Assembly (NCBI RefSeq): GCF_001269925.1
Contig: NZ_LHVO01000045.1
Span: 96,500-160,499, forward strand
Length of the DNA: 64,000 nt
From: Pseudomonas sp. MIACH
Lineage (GTDB): Bacteria; Pseudomonadota; Gammaproteobacteria; Pseudomonadales; Pseudomonadaceae
Direction of reading: 5' to 3'
This document shows, one piece after another, positions 1 to 9,908 of the stretch; position 1 is the first letter of the stretch; each line of letters begins with the position of its first letter. Both the position numbers and the translations under genes were made by a program. Under the pieces are notes generated by a model. It saw only the letters and a program-made list of their open reading frames with translations, was not told where the DNA came from and ran no database searches.

Positions 1-1537
1 CACCGGCGCGGGCGGCCTCGATAGCGGCGTTGAGCGCCAGCAGGTTGGTCTGGTCGGCAATCGAGCGAATCACGGTCAACACGCCGCCAATGGTGGCGGA
101 CTCTTCGGCGAGCTTCTCGATCATCTGCGCATTTTGCTGCACTTCACCCACCAGCGCATGCAGGCCGGTCAGGCTCAGGCCGATCACGCGCTGGCCTTGC
201 TCTACTGCCTGGCCCGCGCTGCGGCTGGCACCGGCAGCCTGGCTGGCATCACCGGCCACTTGCTGGATGGTGGCTTCCAGTTCGCCCAGGGAATCACGAA
301 TCTGCGCGGTATCCCCGGCCTGGCGTTCGGCGCCGTCGTGCAGGCCGCTGCTCAGTTCGGCCAGCGCGCGGCTGCTGCCGGCGACTTCTTCGGCATTGCC
401 GCGAATGGTGCCCACCAGGTCCACCAGGTAGGCGCGCAGACGGTTCAGTGAGGCTTCGATATCGCGCAGTTCACGGTTGGTCTTGCCCAGGGCAATGGGC
501 TGGCTGAAGTCGCCTTCACCCCAGGTCGACAAGGCCGGTGCCAGGTTGGTCAGCACCCGCGCCAAGCGCCGTTGCAGGGTGTCGATCAGCAGGGCGATGA
601 GCAAAATCAGGCCGATCATCACCCCTTGCATCAGCCGCACTTCGCCCTGGATCTTGCCGTGTTGCGCCCGCACCACTGGCTCCAGGCCGGCGATGGCCTG
701 TTGAACGGCGGCGATTTTCAAGTGGGTGGCGGCGGCCAGGTCGGCACGCTGCTGGATTTGCGTGCGGGTGCGCTTGAGTTCGGCGGGGTAGCGGGCCAGC
801 AGGCCGTTGAGTTCGCGCTTGAGGTCGACGCCGGTGTCCTGGGCTTCGGTTTTTGCCGAATTTTCCAGGCCCATCAAGGCTGAAAAGTCATCGGTGTTCG
901 ATTCTGCGCTGGCTTTTACCCCGAGCAATGGCAGTTGCTCCAACACATCGGCCTGGCTGCGCATATTGCCGACTTCGCGCTCCACATCGTCTGCCAGTTC
1001 CGCGCGACCGCTGCTCACCAGTTTGTCGCGGGCCAGGGACAGCTTGCCCAAGTGCTGTGAAGCTGCCAGCAGCGGCGGCAGGTAGCGCTCGGCTTCGGGG
1101 GTGTTGACGCCCATGGCGTACTGGCTCAACTGCTCCAGGTTGGCGCCCAGCTCCCGTTCGGCTTGCAGCAACAAGGCTTGCGGGTCGCCGGCCAACTTAC
1201 CGGCCGCCAACAGGTCGGTCTTGCTGAAGGTATCCAGGTCCGCGAGGCTGGGGCGCAGGTTCTGTGCGAGGTCGGCGGGCAGTTCATCCAGGTGCTGCAA
1301 CAGGCTTTCCAGGCTCTGGCTGGCGCTGCTCAAGCGCAACGCATCGCCGCTGCCCAGGTAGTCGTAAATATTGCGCGCGGCCTGGTTCTGGAAAGTCTGT
1401 GATAGACCGAGGTAGCGTTCCATCAGCAAATAAGGCCGTTCCAGCGCCCGTTGCGACCACCACAGCGTCGCCCCAAGCGCCAGGCACACGGCCACCAGCA
1501 GGAGGGTATTGAGATTGGTCAGCAGCTTCAGGCGCAT
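1..1537 (-). CDS. ctpL: Methyl-accepting chemotaxis protein, CtpL-like (3' end outside window)
   Basis: The 5' part of a chemoreceptor gene; it reads through the left edge of the window without a stop. I translated it from the reverse strand. It has an N-terminal membrane segment (about residues 8-27), a long helical periplasmic region, a second membrane segment (about 270-290), a HAMP-like stretch and the start of the cytoplasmic signalling domain. The last visible residues are the conserved hairpin sequence ADQTNLLALNAAIEAARAG, which is the hallmark of MCP signalling domains and contacts CheA/CheW. Its place directly downstream of gcbA matches PA4844 (CtpL, phosphate-related taxis) beside PA4843 in P. 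aeruginosa, so the symbol rests on synteny plus general architecture. The ligand cannot be read from sequence. The ATG at 1537 has no strong ribosome-binding site. The 53-bp gap to gcbA suggests co-transcription. Confidence 0.85.
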   Translation of the reverse strand, partial: MRLKLLTNLNTLLLVAVCLALGATLWWSQRALERPYLLMERYLGLSQTFQNQAARNIYDYLGSGDALRLSSASQSLESLLQHLDELPADLAQNLRPSLADLDTFSKTDLLAAGKLAGDPQALLLQAERELGANLEQLSQYAMGVNTPEAERYLPPLLAASQHLGKLSLARDKLVSSGRAELADDVEREVGNMRSQADVLEQLPLLGVKASAESNTDDFSALMGLENSAKTEAQDTGVDLKRELNGLLARYPAELKRTRTQIQQRADLAAATHLKIAAVQQAIAGLEPVVRAQHGKIQGEVRLMQGVMIGLILLIALLIDTLQRRLARVLTNLAPALSTWGEGDFSQPIALGKTNRELRDIEASLNRLRAYLVDLVGTIRGNAEEVAGSSRALAELSSGLHDGAERQAGDTAQIRDSLGELEATIQQVAGDASQAAGASRSAGQAVEQGQRVIGLSLTGLHALVGEVQQNAQMIEKLAEESATIGGVLTVIRSIADQTNLLALNAAIEAARAG

Positions 1538-1590
1538 GCGTGGTATCAACCGACAGCTAAAGGTAAGTGCCTGAAGTTATTGCGTTTTCG

Positions 1591-3261
1591 TTACAGGGTT
1601 ATGACGGAATCACTGGATTCCGGTGAAAAGATGGCACTTTGCTTTGACGTGCGCGCCGCTTGCACGCGGTTACGCCCGGCATGCTTGGCGCGGTACAGCG
1701 CCTCGTCGGCTTGGGCGGCCATCATCAGGCTGTCGGAGCCGTCACACAGCTCCACTACCCCGGCGCTGAAGGTGCACCATAAATCCTGCGGCTGTGCCGG
1801 GTAGTGAATCTCGGCAAAGCGCCCACGAATTTCATCCAGCACCTTGCAGGCCGATTCCAGGTCGGTGTCGGGCATCACAATGGCGAACTCTTCACCGCCA
1901 TAGCGGCCGATGTAGTCGGTCTTGCGCAGGCGCTGCTTGAGAAACAGCGCCAGGCTCTTGATCACGCGGTCGCCCATGGGGTGGCCGTGGCTGTCATTGA
2001 CCCGCTTGAAATGGTCGATGTCGAGCATGGCAAAGCTCAGCGGCTTGTTCTCGCGGCGCGCGCGGAAGCTGCAGTCTTCGAGCAATTGCAGGATATGGGT
2101 GTGGTTGTACAGCCCGGTCAGGCTGTCACGCACCATCCGCGCCTTGAGGTTGCGCGCACGGGCGGCACGGTTGCGCACGGTGGTGATCAGATGGCGCGGC
2201 TTGATCGGCTTGGTGAGGAAGTCGTCGCCGCCTTCGCTCATGGCGTCCAGCTGTTTGTCCAGGTCGTCTTCGGCCGACAGGTAGATGATTGGCACGCTGA
2301 CATAACGGTCGTTGTGGCGAATCACCTTGGCCAGTTCGGTGCCGGTGCAGGCCGGCATATACATGTCGAGGATGATCAGGTCGGGCTGGAAGTCTGCCAG
2401 CTCGGCCATGGCCTGGATCGGCTCGATCAAGGTGCGGGTGACGATGCCTGCACTGTTGAGCAACCGCTCGGTGTGCAGCGCCTGGGCCCGTGAGTCATCA
2501 ATGATCAGCACTTTGTACGGTTCGTACTGGGCGACGCAGGTCAGTACTTCGATCTTTTCCAGCAGGCTGGAGGCTTCCAGCGTGCCGGTGAGGAATTCCT
2601 GGCCGCCGGCGCGCACGGCGGCCAGACGGGTAGGGGTGTCGGTTTCGTGCAGGCTGAAAAACAACAGCGGCAGCTTATGCTCCAGGCCTTCCTGGGCTTC
2701 GGCGGCGAGCTTGAGGCCCAGGCCGGTGCCACAGAAATCCACGTCCATCACAATGGCTGAGGGCAGGCGCTCGGCCATCGACGCGCGAAACGCCGCCACG
2801 CTGTCCAGGGACTGGGCGCTCATGCCGAAGAATTCCAGCTGCTTGGCCAGGCGCTCGGCGCGGTCGTGATCAGCCAGCATCACGTAGATCGGCTTGCGCA
2901 TTGGCGGCAGGAAGGTTTGTTCCAGCTGGTCGCCCTGGCGCAGGCCGGTGCGCGACAGGCGCTGCATCAAGCGGTTGAGTTCGGTGATCAATTGGCTGCT
3001 CAGGCGGCCGCGGTTTTCGTCCACCGCCTTGAGCGACTCGCCGATATGCCGCGCCAACTGGCCGTGTTCGGGCTGTTCGAAGCGCTCGGCAAAGCGCTGC
3101 AGGCGCAGGTTGGCTTCGCTGAGTTCGGAGAGGTCGGCGCCTGACCATTCGCTGCGTTGCAGGCGCTGCCAGATCTCAAGAATTTGACGTGCCTGATGAA
3201 TTACCCGCTGGGCAAAATGCTGCTTGAGACGCTCACGGCTGGGGTCTTCTGGCTCGGTCAT
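1591..3261 (-). CDS. gcbA: Response-regulator diguanylate cyclase GcbA
   Basis: A 556-residue cytosolic protein that should make cyclic di-GMP from GTP. Order: a helical N-terminus (1-120), a first receiver-like domain (about 125-240, Asp173 in AIVMDVD), a second receiver domain (about 249-365, acidic pair IIDDS, phospho-acceptor Asp299 in LILDMYMP, Lys360 in LTKP), then a GGDEF domain (about 375-540). The active-site motif is GGEEF at 455-459. RKTD at 446-449 sits five residues before it, which is the RxxD inhibitory site. DSLTGLYN at 379-386 opens the cyclase domain. In P. fluorescens Pf0-1 and P. aeruginosa (PA4843) GcbA promotes biofilm formation; assignment here is by architecture and neighbours. 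The first receiver looks degenerate and may only be structural. Confidence 0.88.
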   Translation of the reverse strand: MTEPEDPSRERLKQHFAQRVIHQARQILEIWQRLQRSEWSGADLSELSEANLRLQRFAERFEQPEHGQLARHIGESLKAVDENRGRLSSQLITELNRLMQRLSRTGLRQGDQLEQTFLPPMRKPIYVMLADHDRAERLAKQLEFFGMSAQSLDSVAAFRASMAERLPSAIVMDVDFCGTGLGLKLAAEAQEGLEHKLPLLFFSLHETDTPTRLAAVRAGGQEFLTGTLEASSLLEKIEVLTCVAQYEPYKVLIIDDSRAQALHTERLLNSAGIVTRTLIEPIQAMAELADFQPDLIILDMYMPACTGTELAKVIRHNDRYVSVPIIYLSAEDDLDKQLDAMSEGGDDFLTKPIKPRHLITTVRNRAARARNLKARMVRDSLTGLYNHTHILQLLEDCSFRARRENKPLSFAMLDIDHFKRVNDSHGHPMGDRVIKSLALFLKQRLRKTDYIGRYGGEEFAIVMPDTDLESACKVLDEIRGRFAEIHYPAQPQDLWCTFSAGVVELCDGSDSLMMAAQADEALYRAKHAGRNRVQAARTSKQSAIFSPESSDSVITL

Positions 3262-3560
3262 ATCCTGACTACTAGTTAGGGTGCATGCTGAGGTCGAACT
3301 GATGGCTCTATGCTAGCACCTCTTTTCAATGGGATGAGTGTCATATGTCAATTAACTGCGTGTCCCTGATATTCAGTTGGTGACCTGATGGTCGCGCAGC
3401 TTAAAAGGCGTGCATCCTTTATAGTCGAAAGCTTCCCGTATGCACGTTTGGTGAAAAGCCCCGCATGGGCGGGCACGATGGGGTAGGGTTGTGGTCGGAG
3501 TGTTTGAACGCACGCCCTCAATTCAAGTGCATGAACTCAAGTGATTGAAAGGATATCGCC
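3262..3560. promoter_or_regulatory. Divergent intergenic region gcbA / DUF2333 gene
   Basis: About 300 bp between two divergent genes, so it must hold both promoters. A ribosome-binding site (GAAAGGA) lies shortly before the ATG at 3561. I see no convincing -35/-10 pair, terminator or repeat. Confidence 0.4.
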
Positions 3561-4628
3561 ATGCTGGACTGGAAAAACCGTGCGGGCAGTGCCAAAGGCC
3601 CCGCCCCTGAGCCCAAGTCGGCCAACCGCAGCTATTTTCGTACCCTGCTGATGAGCCGGGCCGTGCTCAGCGTGCTTGGCCTGTATCTGTTGGTCACCGG
3701 CGCCCTGGGCTGGTACTGGAGCGAAGAGCCGGCGCTGTTCCCGGTCCAGCAGAACGCGCAGCTTGCCGCCGAAAAAGAAGGCAAGCAGATGGTGGTGGGC
3801 TACACCACCGTCGAAACCCTCAAGACCGTGGTTGGCACCTTGCTGAACAAGCCCGGTGGCTACATTTCCAACGACCGTTTCCCGCCGGGCCTGTGGATGG
3901 ACAACATGCCCAGCTGGGAATACGGCGTGCTGGTGCAGGTGCGCGACCTGACCCGTGCCCTGCGTAAAGACTTCGCCCGCTCCCAGTCGCAGTCGGCTGA
4001 AGATGCTGATTTGGCCAAGGCCGAGCCGCGTTTCAACTTCGACAACAAGAGCTGGGTGCTGCCGTCCAGTGAGTCGGAGTACCAGGAAGGCATCAATTCC
4101 CTGAGCCGCTATGAAGCGCGTTTGTCCGACCCGAATCAGCGTGGCGCCTTGTTCTATGCCCGCGCCGACAACCTGAACAACTGGCTGGGCGATGTTGCCA
4201 CCCGCCTGGGTTCGCTGTCGCAACGCCTGTCGGCCAGCGTGGGCCGGGTCAAATTGAACACCGCACTGAAAACCGAAGCCCTGGCGCCGGGTGAAGTGCC
4301 GCAGGTCGACGAAGAAGTGGTGGAAACCCCATGGATGCAGATCGACAACGTGTTCTACGAAGCCCGTGGCCAGGCCTGGGCGCTGTCCCACCTGCTGCGC
4401 GCCATCGAAGTCGACTTTGCCGACGTCCTCGCCAAGAAAAACGCCACCGTCAGCGTGCGCCAGATCATTCGTGAGCTGGAGGCTTCGCAAGAGCCGGTAT
4501 GGAGCCCGATGATCCTCAACGGCAGCGGCTTCGGCGTATTGGCGAACCATTCGCTGGTCATGGCCAACTACATTTCCCGGGCCAACGCGGCGGTGATCGA
4601 TTTGCGTCAACTGCTCAACCAGGGTTGA
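3561..4628 (+). CDS. DUF2333 family inner-membrane protein
   Basis: A 355-residue protein of unknown function. It has one membrane segment near the N-terminus (about 29-51, rich in Leu/Val and ending in GWYW), preceded by a basic cytosolic stretch; the rest is hydrophilic and mostly helical, probably periplasmic. Family and place match the PA4842 position in the gcbA-speA region. The stop codon overlaps the start of the Nudix gene (ATGA at 4627-4630 region), so the two are probably translated together. GAAAGGA upstream supports the ATG at 3561. No catalytic motif was recognised. Confidence 0.85.
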   Translation: MLDWKNRAGSAKGPAPEPKSANRSYFRTLLMSRAVLSVLGLYLLVTGALGWYWSEEPALFPVQQNAQLAAEKEGKQMVVGYTTVETLKTVVGTLLNKPGGYISNDRFPPGLWMDNMPSWEYGVLVQVRDLTRALRKDFARSQSQSAEDADLAKAEPRFNFDNKSWVLPSSESEYQEGINSLSRYEARLSDPNQRGALFYARADNLNNWLGDVATRLGSLSQRLSASVGRVKLNTALKTEALAPGEVPQVDEEVVETPWMQIDNVFYEARGQAWALSHLLRAIEVDFADVLAKKNATVSVRQIIRELEASQEPVWSPMILNGSGFGVLANHSLVMANYISRANAAVIDLRQLLNQG

Positions 4629-5167
4629 TGATGGACGCGACTCAAAAGGAGGCGGCGCACCGCGCAGCCTCCGATGCCGAGCTGATCTGCTGGGTCGACG
4701 AGCACGACAACCTGCTCGGCCACCTCGTCCGGTCCGACCTGCGCCAACGCGGCCTGATCGGCCGTTGCACGTTTATCTTCCTGTTCAATTCCCAAGGTGA
4801 GCTGTGCGTGCATCGGCGCACCTTGAGCAAAGCCCTGTATCCGGGTTTCTGGGATACGGCGGCGGGCGGGATGGTCGCGGCGGGTGAGTCCTACGCGGTG
4901 TCGGCGGCCCGCGAGCTGGAAGAAGAGCTGGGTGTCGGCGGGGTTGAACTGATTGAGCATGACCATTTCTATTTCGAAGATGGCGACAGCCGACTCTGGT
5001 GCAAATCCTATTCCGCGACCTGGGACGGGCCCCTGCGCCTGCAGCCTGAAGAGGTCATGGAAGCGCGCTTTTTGCCCGTCGAAGCGGTTTTGCAGGAAGC
5101 GCAGCAAAAGCCCTACTGCCCGGACGCCCAAGAGGGCTTGCGACGCTATCTATCCTCGCGTCGCTAA
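4628..5167 (+). CDS. Nudix hydrolase
   Basis: A 179-residue Nudix protein. The full Nudix box is visible at about residues 81-103 (GMVAAGESYAVSAARELEEE followed by LGV), matching G-x5-E-x7-R-E-U-x-E-E-x-G-U, so metal-dependent cleavage of a nucleoside-diphosphate-linked substrate is expected. The N-terminal part (CWVDEHDNLLG, later HRRTLSKALYPGFWDTAAGG) resembles the IPP-isomerase-like/YfcD branch, but the substrate cannot be named. The frame is open further upstream inside the DUF2333 gene. I chose the ATG at 4628 because it overlaps the upstream stop; the ATG at 4631, better spaced behind CAGGG, is equally possible. Confidence 0.88.
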   Translation: MMDATQKEAAHRAASDAELICWVDEHDNLLGHLVRSDLRQRGLIGRCTFIFLFNSQGELCVHRRTLSKALYPGFWDTAAGGMVAAGESYAVSAARELEEELGVGGVELIEHDHFYFEDGDSRLWCKSYSATWDGPLRLQPEEVMEARFLPVEAVLQEAQQKPYCPDAQEGLRRYLSSRR

Positions 5168-5268
5168 AGTTGCATAAATTGGCGCCATTTGGCCCTTAGC
5201 AAGTAAGCTTTTTGCCGTTACACTGCGCGACTTTTCACCCGAACCGCCATTGCTTCACCCTGGGATCA

Positions 5269-5370
5269 CTGTAGGAGCGAGCTTGCTTGCGAAAAACTCA
5301 AGAGCGCCGCGTGCATTCAGAATGCCCGCGTCATCGTTGACGATTTTCGCGAGCAATCTCGCTCCTACAG
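5269..5370. repeat. REPIN (inverted REP pair)
   Basis: CTGTAGGAGCGAG at 5269-5281 is repeated in reverse at 5358-5370 (CTCGCTCCTACAG), each next to a GCGAGCAA/TTGCTTGCGAA REP core. The 102-bp element fills most of the gap between the Nudix gene and sui1. The copy at 14821-14924 shares the ends and an inner ATCGTTGACG segment. Elements of this shape are mobilised by RAYT proteins; none is encoded here. Confidence 0.85.
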
Positions 5371-5475
5371 GTGGGGATCAGCCTTGGCGGGTCGGTAGCG
5401 CTGCCCCTGCCTGAGTGGGGCTTCGCGGTCGGTCATTCTGATCGATCAGTCTTTGTCCTCCCAAGAGGATTGCCG

Positions 5476-5847
5476 GTGGCCAAAAAAGCCGCATCCTTCG
5501 CCGCCCTTGGTGGCCTGGTATTTTCCACCGACGCAGGTCGACACTGCCCGGACTGTCGTCAGCCCGTGGATTCGTGTACCTGCAAACAGACCCTGATCCC
5601 TGAAGGCGACGGTATTGCCCGCGTGCGCCGCGAGAGCAAGGGCCGTGGCGGCAAGACGGTGACCACCATCACCGGCGTGCCGTTGGCCGAAGAGCCCCTC
5701 AAGGCACTGGCGACCACGCTGAAAAAGCGCTGTGGCACCGGTGGCGCGTTGAAAGACGGGGTCATCGAAATCCAGGGCGATCACGTCGAACTGCTGTTGG
5801 CCGAGCTGATCAAGCTCGGTTACAAGGCCAAGAAGTCCGGCGGCTGA
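5476..5847 (+). CDS. SUI1/YciH family translation factor
   Basis: A 123-residue homologue of YciH/eIF1, which acts at the ribosomal P site during start-codon selection. The N-terminal part has a Cys cluster (CPDCRQPVDSCTC, about 24-36), and the SUI1 core follows with RESKGRGGKTVTTITG, CGTGGALKDGVIEIQGDH and a final GYKAK. The frame stays open upstream, but AAGAGGA at about 5463-5469 is well placed for the GTG at 5476, giving the length usual for Pseudomonas homologues. It lies between the Nudix gene and speA, as PA4840 does in P. aeruginosa. Confidence 0.85.
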   Translation: MAKKAASFAALGGLVFSTDAGRHCPDCRQPVDSCTCKQTLIPEGDGIARVRRESKGRGGKTVTTITGVPLAEEPLKALATTLKKRCGTGGALKDGVIEIQGDHVELLLAELIKLGYKAKKSGG

Positions 5848-5990
5848 AAGCCTCTTCCCAACCTGTGTCTAAACTCTGTCCTGCGAGTGGGGTCTACCTT
5901 GCTTACAGGCAAATCGTCATTTTCATTCTTTAGACTGCGCCAGCCTCGAACGCGAGGCGGCGCCTTCGCCTTCATTTATAGGGGACTTCG

Positions 5991-7904
<1,914 letters not shown>

Positions 7905-7939
7905 CACTGGGTTGAATGACGCGCGCTGCTTCTCGCGGA

Positions 7940-8251
7940 TCAGTGCACGAGCAGGCACAGATTGAACGGGCATTGACCCGGGTTGAATTCAAGGACAACC
8001 CGTTCAATCTTGTCAGCATTGCCGCTGGTACGCGCCACTGTGACACTTCTGCTGTTGATGGGCAGTTCAACCCGTGCATTTGGAGCGAGGGGGTGAAATT
8101 CGGTCCCTTGGATCACCGTCAGGTTGGACTGGCTGCTGTTTGTGATCTGCAATGTGCCCGCGACCGTGGTCGGCCCTTGCCCATTGGTGCATCCGGCGAT
8201 GGTTGCCAGTGTGCAAGCGGCGGCGACCCACAGCGTTTTTTTGATGTTCAT
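7940..8251 (-). CDS. Small lipoprotein of unknown function
   Basis: A 103-residue predicted lipoprotein. The start at 8251 is set by AAGGAGAG just upstream and gives a clean signal peptide (MNIKKTLWVAAACTLATIAG) followed by the lipid-modified Cys21. The mature part is short, probably beta-rich (GTLQITNSSQSNLTVIQG) and ends in a Cys pair (CPFNLCLLVH), perhaps a disulfide. It lies convergent to speA with about 35 bp between the stops. I do not recognise a family. Confidence 0.72.
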   Translation of the reverse strand: MNIKKTLWVAAACTLATIAGCTNGQGPTTVAGTLQITNSSQSNLTVIQGTEFHPLAPNARVELPINSRSVTVARTSGNADKIERVVLEFNPGQCPFNLCLLVH

Positions 8252-8333
8252 ATCCGACTCTCCTTGAAGGTATGGAATGGGTTTTACCCACGGCCATTCA
8301 ACGCCTGGAGTGTCGGTTTGTAACCTGTCAGAA

Positions 8334-9695
8334 CTAACAGGTAGGTTCAGTGGGCGCGGGGCCGAACCATTCACTCCGCTGCTTGAGCCGCCAGGCGATG
8401 ATCCCCAAGGTCAGGCTGCGCAGTGCCATGAACAGCAGAAAGGTTATCCACAGTCCGTGATTGCCCTGGCCCTGCAATGCCCAGGCGACGGGCAGTGTCA
8501 GCAGCAACGTCAGCAGCATCCCATTGCGCATCTCCCGCGCGCGCGTAGCGCCGATAAACAGCCCATCCAGTAGATAACTCCACACCGCAATCAACGGCAG
8601 TACCGCCAGGTACGGCAAGTAGATGTCGGCGGTTTCGCGCACGCTGGAGATATCGGTCTGCATGGCGATAAACAGGTGGCCGGCGAGGGTGAACAGCAGG
8701 GCAAAGCCGACGCTGGCGATCAGTGACCAGCCGCCCGCGACTACCAGTGAGCGCCGCAACGCTTGGCGATCACGGGCACCGAGGGCATGGCCGCACAGGG
8801 CTTCGACTGCGTGGGCCAACCCGTCCAGCGCGTGGGCCGTCAGCAGCAGGCCGTTGAGCAGCAGCGCGTTGGCCGCCACAGTGGCATCGCCCAGGCGTGC
8901 GCCTTGCACCGTGATCATGAAAAACACCGACTGCAACGCCAGGCTGCGGATAAAAATGTCGCGGTTCACCGCCAGCAACGGGCGCCAGCTTTGCCACAGT
9001 TTCAACGCGGCCCAGGCGATATGCCCGGGGTAGGCGCGCAGGGCTTTTTGCGTGAGGGCAAGGCCAAGCAGGGCGCCGGTCCATTCGGCGATCACCGATG
9101 CGCGGGCCGAGCCGACTACGCCCCAGTCCAGGCCCAATACGAACCACAGGTTGAGGGCAATATTCACCAGGTTGGTGGTCAGCAGAATCGCCAGCGGCGC
9201 ACGGGCGTTTTGCGTGCCGAGGAACCAGCCCACCAGCGCATAGCTGGCCAGGGCGGCGGGCAGGCCGAACAGGCGGGTGTGGAAGAACTCGCGGGTCAAT
9301 TGGTTGAGTTCGGGGGACGGTTGCATCCATTCCAGGGCCAGATGGCTCAGCGGAATGCCGACGGTGCCCAGCAGCATCGCCAGCCCCAGCGCCAGCAACA
9401 GGCCTTGCAGCAGGATTTGCCGCAGTGCCGCACCATCATTGCGGCCCGCAGCCTGGGCAGCGAACCCCGTGGAGCCCATGCGCAAAAAGCCCATGGCCCA
9501 GGCGAGGAAGGTATACAAGCTGGCGCCGACGGCCACGGCGCCCAGTTGGTGGGCGTGGGGCAGGTGGCCGATGACCATGCTGTCGACCAGTGCAACCAAC
9601 GGCACGGAGATGTTCGAAAGAATCATCGGCGCAGCCAGAGCCCATACACGGCGATGGGTCGGGCGATCGCGCCAGTCGGTCAGTAAGGTGGACAT
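8334..9695 (-). CDS. MATE family efflux transporter (DinF branch)
   Basis: A 453-residue integral membrane protein with about twelve hydrophobic segments. The start MSTLLTDWRDRPTHRRVWALAAPMILSNIS is typical of the multidrug and toxin extrusion family, DinF-like branch; MATE proteins export cationic compounds in exchange for Na+ or H+. The ATG at 9695 follows AAGGAG at good spacing, whereas the open frame continues upstream without a ribosome-binding site. The substrate cannot be predicted. The gene is divergent from the alpha-2-macroglobulin gene. Confidence 0.9.
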   Translation of the reverse strand: MSTLLTDWRDRPTHRRVWALAAPMILSNISVPLVALVDSMVIGHLPHAHQLGAVAVGASLYTFLAWAMGFLRMGSTGFAAQAAGRNDGAALRQILLQGLLLALGLAMLLGTVGIPLSHLALEWMQPSPELNQLTREFFHTRLFGLPAALASYALVGWFLGTQNARAPLAILLTTNLVNIALNLWFVLGLDWGVVGSARASVIAEWTGALLGLALTQKALRAYPGHIAWAALKLWQSWRPLLAVNRDIFIRSLALQSVFFMITVQGARLGDATVAANALLLNGLLLTAHALDGLAHAVEALCGHALGARDRQALRRSLVVAGGWSLIASVGFALLFTLAGHLFIAMQTDISSVRETADIYLPYLAVLPLIAVWSYLLDGLFIGATRAREMRNGMLLTLLLTLPVAWALQGQGNHGLWITFLLFMALRSLTLGIIAWRLKQRSEWFGPAPTEPTC

Positions 9696-9908
9696 GCAGG
9701 CTCCTTGGGGGAGCGGCATTGTAACCGGCCATTGGCAACGCAACAGGGTCAATGTGGAATGGAGCCCTATGCCTGTGGGATTTGGCTGGGACTTGAGACC
9801 GTTGAGAACCAACTCACCCTCCGTCGGTCAATGTGACCAGCGCCACATCGGCTTGGCCGGCGCTGATATATAGTTCACCCCTCGGTTCCCTCTGACTACG
9901 AGTGCCCC

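Noticed and set aside
3537..4610. Reverse-strand frame of 357 codons
   Set aside because: Exactly opposite the DUF2333 gene, with His/Gln/Val-rich shadow composition.
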